This document shows, piece after piece, positions 22,028 to 30,109 of a stretch of 46,135 bases of DNA. This DNA is from Salinivirgaceae bacterium. Lineage in GTDB: Bacteria > Bacteroidota > Bacteroidia > Bacteroidales > SZUA-534. The notes beneath the pieces were generated by a model that had not been told where the DNA came from, searched no databases, and saw only the letters and a program-made list of their open reading frames with translations. A program made the position numbers and the translations under genes. How positions within the stretch are numbered: position 1 is the first letter of the stretch; each line of letters starts with the position of its first letter. The stretch is taken from assembly GCA_024405635.1 (NCBI GenBank), contig JAKSOL010000006.1, positions 1-46,135 of the forward strand, written 5' to 3'.

Positions 22028-23416
22028 ATGAATAGAAAACTCAAATTGACAGCGCTTGCATTATTGGCAATACCAGTGTCGCTTATGGCGCAAAAAACTG
22101 AAAATATGGTGCTTAATCCAGGTTTTGAAGAGCACGAAAAATGTCCTGACGACTACACTCAAATGGACGCAACGCATCGTTTAATTCCACATTGGACATA
22201 TCCATCGGCAACCACGCCCGATTATTTTAACAAGTGTGGAACAGGCGATGCGCGAGTACCCGATAATTTTGCAGGTTGGAGCCAACCACATTCTGGCGAT
22301 GGCTACGTTGGGGCCATTCTTACAGGTTCCGATCGCGATTTCCGCGAGTATATTCAAGGCGAATTGAGTTCACTTATGGTGGCCGGACAAGTTTATTGCG
22401 TGTCGTTTTGGTACAAATTAGCATCGGGGTCAAAATTTGCAGTCGATCAATTGAGCATCTATTTTGAGCCAAACCAAACCAAAAATGCCAACAAAACATT
22501 TTTGAACTATCCAGCCCAACTAAATAACCAAGAGGGTTTGTTTCTTGACAATACCGAAGAGTGGAAACGTTACTGCATGCTTTATACAGCAAAGGGTGGA
22601 GAGGCGTTTTTTATTGTTGGAAACTTTAAAAACTACGAAAACACAAACTATGTGGTTACCGGTAAAGACACCAAAAACAAACGTGGAAAAGCTTACGCAT
22701 ACTACTTTTTCGACGACTTTGAAATTCGTCCGTTAACCGATTGCGAAGAGTGCGCTTGTGTTCCACAAGGTTTGGAAACAGTTATTATCGACTCGTCGTA
22801 CACTGGCGGTTTGAACCCTGTAACTGGTAAAATACAATACATTGATAATGACGGAGTTATAAGCATTGGCATTTCGGGAGGAACACCTCCTTACAATATT
22901 GAATGGAGCAATGGCGAACACGGCAAAACTCGACTTGAACGCTTGCCCGGTGGAACTTACACCTACAAAGTAACCGACCAAAACAACTGCCATTCGCAAG
23001 GTAAAGTGGTGTTTGTTGAACCAAAATTGCCCGACGATCCGTTTGCCGATGGATTGCGCAACATTGAAGAAGGGTCGGCTTTGGTGCTAAACAACATCTT
23101 TTTTGAAACAGGAAAAAGCACACTATTGCCACAATCGAATGCTGAACTTGACAAGGTTGTTGCATTCCTTTCGCAAGGAACCGTGAGCCAAATTGAAATT
23201 AGTGGCCATACCGACAACGTTGGTTCCGACGAGTTGAACAACAAACTGAGTCAATCGCGTGCACAATCGGTTGTTAACTACCTGATAAGTAAAGGAATAC
23301 CAGCATCGATGCTTCAAGCAAAAGGTTATGGAAAAAGTCGTCCAATTGACACTAACCAAACCGAAGCAGGACGAAGCAACAACCGTCGCGTTGAATTCTT
23401 TGTGATAAAAAAATAA
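22028..23416 (+). CDS. OmpA-family outer-membrane protein with SprB-like repeat
   Basis: 462 residues from the ATG at 22028 (MNRKLKLTALALLAIPVSLMAQ signal peptide). The N-terminal part (about 22-245) resembles carbohydrate-binding or galactose-binding beta-sandwich domains found ahead of gliding-type OmpA proteins (ENMVLNPGFEEHEKCPD, YFFDDFEI). A SprB-like repeat (about 275-325; ISIGISGGTPPYNIEWSNG, LPGGTYTYKVTDQNNC) follows, then an OmpA peptidoglycan-binding domain (about 340-462; IFFETGKSTLLPQSNAELD, SGHTDNVGSDELNN, NNRRVEFFV). It probably links the cell surface to peptidoglycan. It is first in a run with the helical-repeat/propeller gene 20 bases downstream. Confidence 0.9.
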   Translation: MNRKLKLTALALLAIPVSLMAQKTENMVLNPGFEEHEKCPDDYTQMDATHRLIPHWTYPSATTPDYFNKCGTGDARVPDNFAGWSQPHSGDGYVGAILTGSDRDFREYIQGELSSLMVAGQVYCVSFWYKLASGSKFAVDQLSIYFEPNQTKNANKTFLNYPAQLNNQEGLFLDNTEEWKRYCMLYTAKGGEAFFIVGNFKNYENTNYVVTGKDTKNKRGKAYAYYFFDDFEIRPLTDCEECACVPQGLETVIIDSSYTGGLNPVTGKIQYIDNDGVISIGISGGTPPYNIEWSNGEHGKTRLERLPGGTYTYKVTDQNNCHSQGKVVFVEPKLPDDPFADGLRNIEEGSALVLNNIFFETGKSTLLPQSNAELDKVVAFLSQGTVSQIEISGHTDNVGSDELNNKLSQSRAQSVVNYLISKGIPASMLQAKGYGKSRPIDTNQTEAGRSNNRRVEFFVIKK

Positions 23417-23436
23417 CCTTGTAAACGATTGATACT

Positions 23437-25410
23437 ATGAGATATATACTCACAATTGCACTTGCCTTTGCCATGGCTTTTTCGGCATTGGCACAAAAAC
23501 CAGCAAAAGGTTTTGAGGATTTGGTGGCTGGTGTAAAAGCCAAAAATCAAACCGACATTGACGCCAATATGAACAAGGCTAAAGTAACTTTTGACAAGAT
23601 TTTGCTGAAAGACTCAACAAATGCTATGGCCAACATGGGTATGGCTGTTATTTATGCCTTTGACAAATACACCGACCACGATTATTTCCGCAGTTGGAAT
23701 CACTTTAAGAAAGCCGAGGCTGGGGTAGAAACCTTTACAACCGACGATTTACAAGTGCTCGATTCGTATTTTACTGCACAAAAACTTGAGCGTCGAGGCG
23801 GCAAAATTGCCAAAAACATGGAGATTGAACGTAAACTTATTGAGGAGCGTTTGGTTAAATTTGTTCGCGAGGAAAACAAAATTGAATACGCAAACCGCTT
23901 TATTTCTGAGTTTCCCGATTCAAAATACTACGGAAATGCCGTTCACATTCGCAACTACATCGAATTCCGTACAGCCGAAAATTCAGAGTCAGTTGATGCT
24001 TTTAACTCGTTTATTGAGAAATATCCAGATGCTGCACAAATTGAAATTGCAAAAGAAGAGCGCGACGCTTTAGCTTACAAACAAGCGTTGGCTGCCAATA
24101 CTTACGAAGCCTTGCTCAGCTTTGTTGAACAATATCCCAATGCAATTCAACACGAGGAGGCCAAAAAGAAAGTTGGCATAATGGCTTATGAAAAAGCAGC
24201 AGCTGCACGCTCAATTGAGGCCATTGACGATTTTATTGAAAAGTATCCAAACTCAAGCAAACAACCTGAGGCTAAACAACTTAAACGCCAACTTTTGTTT
24301 GAGTGGGCCAAGAGAGTAAATAGCCTTGAAGCTTACAACAAATTTGTATCGCAATATCCTGAAGGCGAGTTCTTTATTGATGTGTTTAACCTAAAAACCA
24401 AAGCATTGGGCGATAAAATAAAATCAGAATTACCAGCCGACAATTATCAACTTGTGTTGGGTTTTGATAACAACAATTTGCCCGACTTTGGAGGCTCGCT
24501 TGCACTTTTGAGCGATGGCGGCATTATGTTGGCAATAAACTCGAAACAAGACGAGGCCGAAATGAACGATTGTTGGTTTGTGCGTCTTGCTGCCAATGGA
24601 ACCATGGTGCGTAACGATATTATGGGCAACGACTTTGATGACCAAATTAATACACTTTTAACCGATGCGTCGAACAACATTTACGGCGTAGGATACACCA
24701 ATGCAATAAATGGCAGTGTAGTTGGTCAATCGTGGTTAGTAAAGTTTGATGCAAAAGGCAAAAACTTATTCAACACCAAACTCGATGGAACCGAGATGCT
24801 CGACATGGCTTTATACAATGATGGCAAAATGCTTCTGGTTGGATATCAGCAAGATAGCGTTCTAACTCCAATGATTGTTAAAGTTAACGCACAAGGCCGC
24901 AAACTATGGACAAGAACCTATGCTCAAGGCAACAAAATAAGTAGCGTTGCACTAAACGGCGATGTATGCAACCTTGCCGTTGGCAATTGGATTTTTGCAC
25001 TTGACGAACTTGGATATTTGAAATACGACTACATTTTTGATACAACATACAACATTACAACCGTAACAGCCAATTCGGGTTTGGCAGTGTATGCCGGAAC
25101 AAACGGCACCGATGGTGTTATAGTGGCATTCGACTCAAAAGGAAGCAAAGTGTGGGAATCGGCTGTTTCGTTGCCAACAAACGGACAATTCTCACAAGCT
25201 TGTGCAATGTCCGACGGCTCAACTGTATTTGCTGGCACATTTGGCAAGTCAATGCAAATTGTGCGAGTTGATGCTAAAGGCAACCTAATCAGTAATAAAA
25301 CATACAGCGCATCTAAGTCATTGTCAGTCAACGATGTTAAAGCATCAGGCTCGTCGCTATTTGTAAGCGCCACTTACGATGCAAAAGATGTGGTTTTAAT
25401 TAAGTTTTAA
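23437..25410 (+). CDS. Exported protein with degenerate helical (TPR-like) repeats and a beta-propeller
   Basis: 657 residues with a signal peptide (1-19). Residues about 140-320 contain four or five degenerate helical repeats of about 36-40 residues with the recurring core FIEKYPNA...EAK (FISEFPDSKYY, FIEKYPDAAQ, FVEQYPNAIQ, FIEKYPNSSK, FVSQYPEGEF). Residues about 335-657 are beta-rich and propeller-like with repeated G-x-LLxVGYxxD-type strands and WxxxxDxxGxxxW motifs (WLVKFDAKGKNLF, MIVKVNAQGRKLW). I do not recognise a named family. The close spacing to the OmpA/SprB-like gene suggests the two make a cell-envelope complex. Function unknown. Confidence 0.75.
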   Translation: MRYILTIALAFAMAFSALAQKPAKGFEDLVAGVKAKNQTDIDANMNKAKVTFDKILLKDSTNAMANMGMAVIYAFDKYTDHDYFRSWNHFKKAEAGVETFTTDDLQVLDSYFTAQKLERRGGKIAKNMEIERKLIEERLVKFVREENKIEYANRFISEFPDSKYYGNAVHIRNYIEFRTAENSESVDAFNSFIEKYPDAAQIEIAKEERDALAYKQALAANTYEALLSFVEQYPNAIQHEEAKKKVGIMAYEKAAAARSIEAIDDFIEKYPNSSKQPEAKQLKRQLLFEWAKRVNSLEAYNKFVSQYPEGEFFIDVFNLKTKALGDKIKSELPADNYQLVLGFDNNNLPDFGGSLALLSDGGIMLAINSKQDEAEMNDCWFVRLAANGTMVRNDIMGNDFDDQINTLLTDASNNIYGVGYTNAINGSVVGQSWLVKFDAKGKNLFNTKLDGTEMLDMALYNDGKMLLVGYQQDSVLTPMIVKVNAQGRKLWTRTYAQGNKISSVALNGDVCNLAVGNWIFALDELGYLKYDYIFDTTYNITTVTANSGLAVYAGTNGTDGVIVAFDSKGSKVWESAVSLPTNGQFSQACAMSDGSTVFAGTFGKSMQIVRVDAKGNLISNKTYSASKSLSVNDVKASGSSLFVSATYDAKDVVLIKF

Positions 25411-25419
25411 TATCAGCCA

Positions 25420-26109
25420 ATGATTCTTGGAACAATAGTAAACGTTGCTACAGTAATTGTAGGCTCGTCAATTGGTTTGCTTTTTCGTTCGCGTATTCCG
25501 CAGCGTATTGTCGATCCAATTTTTCACATTCTAGGATTGGTTACGCTGCTTATAGGAATACAATTGTCGCTAAAAAGTCAACAATTGTTATTGCTCATAT
25601 TCAGCTTGTTACTAGGAACGGTTACAGGTACCATTATGCGACTCGACGAACACTCGAACAACGCAGCCGAACGACTGAAAAAACGCCTACACATTAAAAG
25701 CGAGCGTTTTACCGACGGACTAATAACCGCATTCTTAATGTTCTGCATGGGCTCAATGACCATTTTGGGAGCATTTGAAGAAGGAACCGGAGGGCAACCA
25801 AACTTGCTAATGACCAAGGCAATGATGGACGGTTTTTCGTCAATGGCAATGGCGTCAGCATTGGGTGTTGGTGTGCTTTTTGCCGTTGTTCCGTTGTTTA
25901 TTTACCAAGCAAGCCTTACACTTTGCGCATCGTGGATTAGCGATGTAGTATCGCAGGGGCTGATTGACGAAATATCGGCTGCAGGTGGAATAATGCTTAT
26001 TGGCTTGGGATTTAATATTTTGAATATTACAAAATTTAAACTGATAGACATGCTACCATCGTTTTTGTTTGTGGTGCTGTTCTATTATTTATCTCATTTA
26101 TTTGTTTGA
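25420..26109 (+). CDS. DUF554 family membrane protein
   Basis: 229 residues with six or seven hydrophobic segments. It matches the DUF554 (YdfK-like) family: starts MILGTIVNVATVIVGSSIGL, with FLMFCMGSMTILGAFEEG and GGIMLIGLGFNILNI. The role is unknown; a transporter-like function is often assumed. It lies 9 bases after the propeller-protein gene and its stop is 2 bases before the asparagine synthase ATG, so it is translationally linked with the polysaccharide gene run. Confidence 0.92.
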   Translation: MILGTIVNVATVIVGSSIGLLFRSRIPQRIVDPIFHILGLVTLLIGIQLSLKSQQLLLLIFSLLLGTVTGTIMRLDEHSNNAAERLKKRLHIKSERFTDGLITAFLMFCMGSMTILGAFEEGTGGQPNLLMTKAMMDGFSSMAMASALGVGVLFAVVPLFIYQASLTLCASWISDVVSQGLIDEISAAGGIMLIGLGFNILNITKFKLIDMLPSFLFVVLFYYLSHLFV

Positions 26110-26111
26110 TT

Positions 26112-27998
26112 ATGTGTGGAATAGTTGGAGCATTTGCATTTACCGACGATGCAAAAAGTTGTTTCGATTTGATGCCAAATGCAGTTGCCTTGTTATCGAA
26201 ACGTGGTCCCGATTGCAGTAATGTTAAAATGTTGGGCAATGTTTGTTTAGGTCATTCACGCCTTTCGGTTATCGACCTTTCGGAGCAAGCCTCTCAGCCA
26301 TTAACCGACCGAACCAATCGTTACACAATAGTTCTGAATGGCGAAATATTTAACTACCGACAATTGCGAACCGAATTGGAACAGGGCGGTGTTGAGTTTC
26401 GCACACAAAGCGACACCGAAGTATTGTTGCAACTATATATAAATAAGGGAGTTAGTTGCCTCGATAAACTGGTAGGTTTTTTCGCGTTTGCTATTTTCGA
26501 CAAGCAAAAAAACTCGCTATTTATTGCTCGCGACCGAATGGGACAAAAGCCATTATTATATTGCCACACTCGCAATTCGCTGGTTTTTGCATCAGAAATG
26601 AAAGCGCTGACCGCTCTTGGTATTCCACGCGAAATTGACAAAGCATCGCTTTCGCTTTATTTCCAATTGAACTACATACCAGCGCCATATACTATTTTTC
26701 AAGACGTAAAAAAGTTGCAACCGGGTTATTATATGACGGTTGAAAATGGTATAGTTCACGTTGAACAATACTATAAAATTCCAGCGGGACAAAACTTTTT
26801 ACACAACATTACCTACGAGCAAGCGCAAACCAAAATTCGTGAACTTATTGCCCAATCAGTAGCCGACCGTATGGTTGCTGACGTGCCTCTTGGTGCGTTT
26901 TTGAGTGGCGGCATCGACTCGTCGGTTATTGTTGCCGAAGCATCAAAACTCAAAAGTGGAATCGACACATTTTCAATTGGTTATGCCGATGAGCCAATGT
27001 TTGACGAAACTCGCTATGCCGAATTAGTTGCAAAGCGTTTTGGTACAAATCATCATGTTTATAAACTAACCAATGCCGACCTTTATTCTGAACTATACAA
27101 CCTGCTCAACTACATTGACGAACCATATGCCGATTCGTCGGCTTTGCCATCGTACATTTTAAGCAAAAATGCACGTCAGCACGTTACGGTTGCGCTTTCA
27201 GGCGACGGTGCCGATGAACTATTTGGAGGCTACAACAAACACCAAGCAGCAGCTCGTGTAATTAATGGCGATTGGCGTTTATCAGCATTAAAACTAACGG
27301 CACCAATATGGCAAGTGCTACCACAATCGCGCAACGGCAAACTGTCAAACTTTGCGCGTCAGGCTTGCAAAATGATTGAAGGCGCAAAACTTTCGGCACC
27401 AGAACGTTACTGGCGTTGGGCAACCTTAATGAGCAACGAAAAAGCCTACGATTTGCTAAACCGCAAACTGCAATTACAAGAAGTATCGCGTCGCACAAAG
27501 CAAATATTGAGCAAATTTCGTGGTGGCGACGATATTGAAGACATTTTGCTCACCGATATGAACCTTGTGCTTGAAGGTGATATGCTTCATAAAGTTGATT
27601 TGGCAAGCATGGCCAATAGCCTTGAAGTTCGCAGCCCATTTATGGATCACCGATTGGTAAATTATGTTTCTTCGCTACCAGTAAACTATTTGGTTACCAA
27701 CAACATGCGCAAACAAGTTTTGCAAGATGCTTATAAAAATGAGTTGCCAATTGAACTCTATCGTCGTAAAAAACAAGGGTTTGAGGTTCCGTTATTAAAT
27801 TGGATGCGAGGAGATTTGCGTAGCACAATTGAAAACGAATTCATCAACGAAGAGTTTTTACGAGAACAGGGGATTTTTAATGTGAGCGAAATCAAGTTGA
27901 TTTGGGAGCAATTGCTTTCAAAAAGTCCAGCAGATGCTGTTGCTCACATGTGGGCTATTATTGTGTTTCAGCATTGGTGGAAGAAATTTTCGGTTTAG
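26112..27998 (+). CDS. asnB: Asparagine synthase (glutamine-hydrolysing), exopolysaccharide type
   Basis: 628 residues from ATG 26112, the start that exposes the catalytic Cys2 (MCGIVGAFAF). The N-terminal glutaminase domain has GHSRLSVIDLSEQASQPL and LNGEIFNYRQLR. The C-terminal synthetase domain has the ATP loop FLSGGIDSSVI and ALSGDGADELFGGYNKH, ending MWAIIVFQHWW. AsnB homologues within exopolysaccharide clusters often amidate sugar carboxyls instead of making free asparagine. Here it precedes GT4, Wza-like, Wzc-like and WecA-like genes, so a role in glycan amidation is plausible. Asparagine biosynthesis is the alternative. Confidence 0.93.
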   Translation: MCGIVGAFAFTDDAKSCFDLMPNAVALLSKRGPDCSNVKMLGNVCLGHSRLSVIDLSEQASQPLTDRTNRYTIVLNGEIFNYRQLRTELEQGGVEFRTQSDTEVLLQLYINKGVSCLDKLVGFFAFAIFDKQKNSLFIARDRMGQKPLLYCHTRNSLVFASEMKALTALGIPREIDKASLSLYFQLNYIPAPYTIFQDVKKLQPGYYMTVENGIVHVEQYYKIPAGQNFLHNITYEQAQTKIRELIAQSVADRMVADVPLGAFLSGGIDSSVIVAEASKLKSGIDTFSIGYADEPMFDETRYAELVAKRFGTNHHVYKLTNADLYSELYNLLNYIDEPYADSSALPSYILSKNARQHVTVALSGDGADELFGGYNKHQAAARVINGDWRLSALKLTAPIWQVLPQSRNGKLSNFARQACKMIEGAKLSAPERYWRWATLMSNEKAYDLLNRKLQLQEVSRRTKQILSKFRGGDDIEDILLTDMNLVLEGDMLHKVDLASMANSLEVRSPFMDHRLVNYVSSLPVNYLVTNNMRKQVLQDAYKNELPIELYRRKKQGFEVPLLNWMRGDLRSTIENEFINEEFLREQGIFNVSEIKLIWEQLLSKSPADAVAHMWAIIVFQHWWKKFSV

Positions 27999-28091
27999 TC
28001 CACCACAACAATCAAACTATAAAATAAAGCACAATTCATAAGGTGTAAACGCCCGATTTTTAGAATTTTGTATGACTAAAAATAGGGTAAG

Positions 28092-29300
28092 ATGCCACGA
28101 GTACTTCGCATAATAAACCGATTCAACTTAGGAGGACCAACATACAATGCGTCATACCTAACTCGTTACATGTCAAACAAATACCAAACTCGGTTGGTAG
28201 GCGGTTTGAAAGAAGACGACGAGGAAAGTTCGGAGTACATAGTTCGCAACTTGGGCATTGAGCCTGAAATAATCCCAGAAATGCGTCGAGCAATCAGTTT
28301 GAGAAACGATTGGGTAGCATTTCGCAAAATTTGCCGCATTATTCGCGAGTTTAACCCCGATGTAGTGCACACTCACGCCTCAAAAGCTGGAACCATTGGT
28401 CGGTTAGCTGCCGCTTGGTGCCGAGTTCCTGTGGTGGTACATACCTTTCATGGTCACGTTTTTCATTCATACTTTGGAAAGGCAAAAACAGCAATGTACC
28501 TAACCATTGAGCGTTTTCTTGCGCATTTCACCACTCGCATTATTGCCATTAGCGAAAAACAACGCCACGAATTGGCCGATGTGTTTCAAATTGCACAATC
28601 AAAAAAGTTCACTGTTGTTCCGTTGGGTTTTGATTTAACACGTTTCACAATTGATAAAGAACAACGCCGAACTGAGTTCCGTAAACGCTATAATGTAACT
28701 GATAATCAGGTTGCTGTTGGCATTGTAGGGCGTTTGGCTCATGTAAAAAACCACGCCTTTTTTATTGATGTTATAGCAACCCTTAAAAACCAAAGCAAAG
28801 TGCCAGTGCGCGCTTTTATTGTTGGCGATGGTAGTTTACGTAACGAATTGGTTCAACAATGTGAAAATAAGGGACTTACAGTGTCGCAGCCCGAAAAAGA
28901 AAACCTTGATGCTGATGTTGTATTTACGTCGTGGATTAAAAACGTTGAAACCGTTTATCCAGCATTCGATATTTTGGCAATGACTTCGTTAAACGAAGGC
29001 ACGCCAGTGAGCATTATTGAAGCCCAAGCAGCAGGCGTGCCAGTTGTTAGCACCAATGTTGGAGGAATTGAAGATATTGTTGAAAACGGTAAAACTGCAC
29101 TCTTGGTTGAAAATGGAAACCTTGATGAATTTGTTCGTAGTTTGCGTCAAATGGTTGAAAATCAAGAATTTTTGGCCGAAATGTCAAACAGTGGAGTAGA
29201 GCATGTAATGAAAAAATATCACTATACCAGACTAGTTAGCGATGTTGAAAAACTATACGATGAGCTTTTGACACAGAAAGTTAGTAGCAACAAAGGCTGA
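28092..29300 (+). CDS. Glycosyltransferase family 4 protein
   Basis: 402 residues of the GT-B fold. The N-terminal domain has FNLGGPTYNASYLTRYM and THASKAGTIGRLAAA plus FHGHVFHSYFG. The C-terminal nucleotide-sugar domain has VGIVGRLAHVKNHAFFIDV and the E-x7-E motif in EGTPVSIIEAQAAGVPVV. It probably adds a sugar to a lipid-linked intermediate of the surface polysaccharide, in the cytoplasm or at the inner membrane face. Its position between asnB and the export genes supports this. Acceptor and donor are unknown. Confidence 0.93.
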   Translation: MPRVLRIINRFNLGGPTYNASYLTRYMSNKYQTRLVGGLKEDDEESSEYIVRNLGIEPEIIPEMRRAISLRNDWVAFRKICRIIREFNPDVVHTHASKAGTIGRLAAAWCRVPVVVHTFHGHVFHSYFGKAKTAMYLTIERFLAHFTTRIIAISEKQRHELADVFQIAQSKKFTVVPLGFDLTRFTIDKEQRRTEFRKRYNVTDNQVAVGIVGRLAHVKNHAFFIDVIATLKNQSKVPVRAFIVGDGSLRNELVQQCENKGLTVSQPEKENLDADVVFTSWIKNVETVYPAFDILAMTSLNEGTPVSIIEAQAAGVPVVSTNVGGIEDIVENGKTALLVENGNLDEFVRSLRQMVENQEFLAEMSNSGVEHVMKKYHYTRLVSDVEKLYDELLTQKVSSNKG

Positions 29301-29315
29301 TAGGATAATGTTTAG

Positions 29316-29323
29316 TAATTTTG
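29316..29323 (+). promoter_or_regulatory. Possible -7 box of the wza-like gene
   Basis: TAATTTTG, a full match to TAnnTTTG, lies 24 bases before the ATG at 29348. There is no -33 TTTG at 19-21 bases, so the export genes may have an internal promoter of uncertain strength. Confidence 0.35.
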
Positions 29324-29347
29324 CGCAATTTTTTGAAGACCAGATAA

Positions 29348-30109
29348 ATGAAGATTAAATACACATTCATATTATTGACAATCAGTGCATTATTCATGTC
29401 GAGCTGTTCAATTCTCAATCCAAGTGTGATGATGAAAACAGACCCGTTGTTTAAATTTGATGCAATTGAAGATAGTTTACACGAATATGTTATCAATCCG
29501 TTTGATGAGTTAAGCGTATCGGTTTATACAAATAAAGGTTTGCAACTGATTAATTTTGAAGGAAATGCAGGCGGCCAAATGCAAACCAATATGCTTAAGT
29601 ATCAGGTTGAAAGCGATGGAAACGTTAAATTACCAGTTGTAGGTCGCGTTCAACTATCGGGATTAACTGTAAAAGAGGCCGAAATTCTATTAGAAGGCAA
29701 ATACATTCAGTATTACCAAGATCCGTTTGTGAAACTGACAGTTACCAACCGCAGAGTAATGGTATTTAGAGCAGGAAGTACATCGGGAACGGTCTTGCCA
29801 ATGAGCAACGACAAATTCACACTTATTGAGGCATTGGCACAAGCTGGCGGCATAGACGATATGAGCAAAGCCTACCATATAAAAGTGGTTCGCGGCGATT
29901 TGAAACAACCCAAGGTATATTTATACAACCTTGCTACAATGGAAGATATGCAGAAAGCAAACCTTGTTTTGCAATCGAACGACATTATATATGTTGAAAA
30001 ACGCGGCCGATATGTTCACCGAACAATGACCGAAATTGCCCCATACCTTACTCTTTTCAATACAGCAATATTGTTGTATGTAACCTTATCAAATATTGGC
30101 AAAGAATAA
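29348..30109 (+). CDS. Polysaccharide export outer-membrane lipoprotein (Wza-like, Poly_export family)
   Basis: 253 residues. The lipoprotein signal has Cys20 (ALFMSSCSI). A Poly_export domain (about 45-125; HEYVINPFDELSVSVYTN, NVKLPVVGRVQLSGLTVKEAE) and a SLBB region (about 130-215; VMVFRAGSTSGTVLPMSND, LIEALAQAGGI) follow, and the C-terminus has a hydrophobic helix. It builds the outer-membrane channel for a capsule or exopolysaccharide with the Wzc-like protein encoded next. The stop overlaps the next ATG (TAATG). Confidence 0.93.
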   Translation: MKIKYTFILLTISALFMSSCSILNPSVMMKTDPLFKFDAIEDSLHEYVINPFDELSVSVYTNKGLQLINFEGNAGGQMQTNMLKYQVESDGNVKLPVVGRVQLSGLTVKEAEILLEGKYIQYYQDPFVKLTVTNRRVMVFRAGSTSGTVLPMSNDKFTLIEALAQAGGIDDMSKAYHIKVVRGDLKQPKVYLYNLATMEDMQKANLVLQSNDIIYVEKRGRYVHRTMTEIAPYLTLFNTAILLYVTLSNIGKE

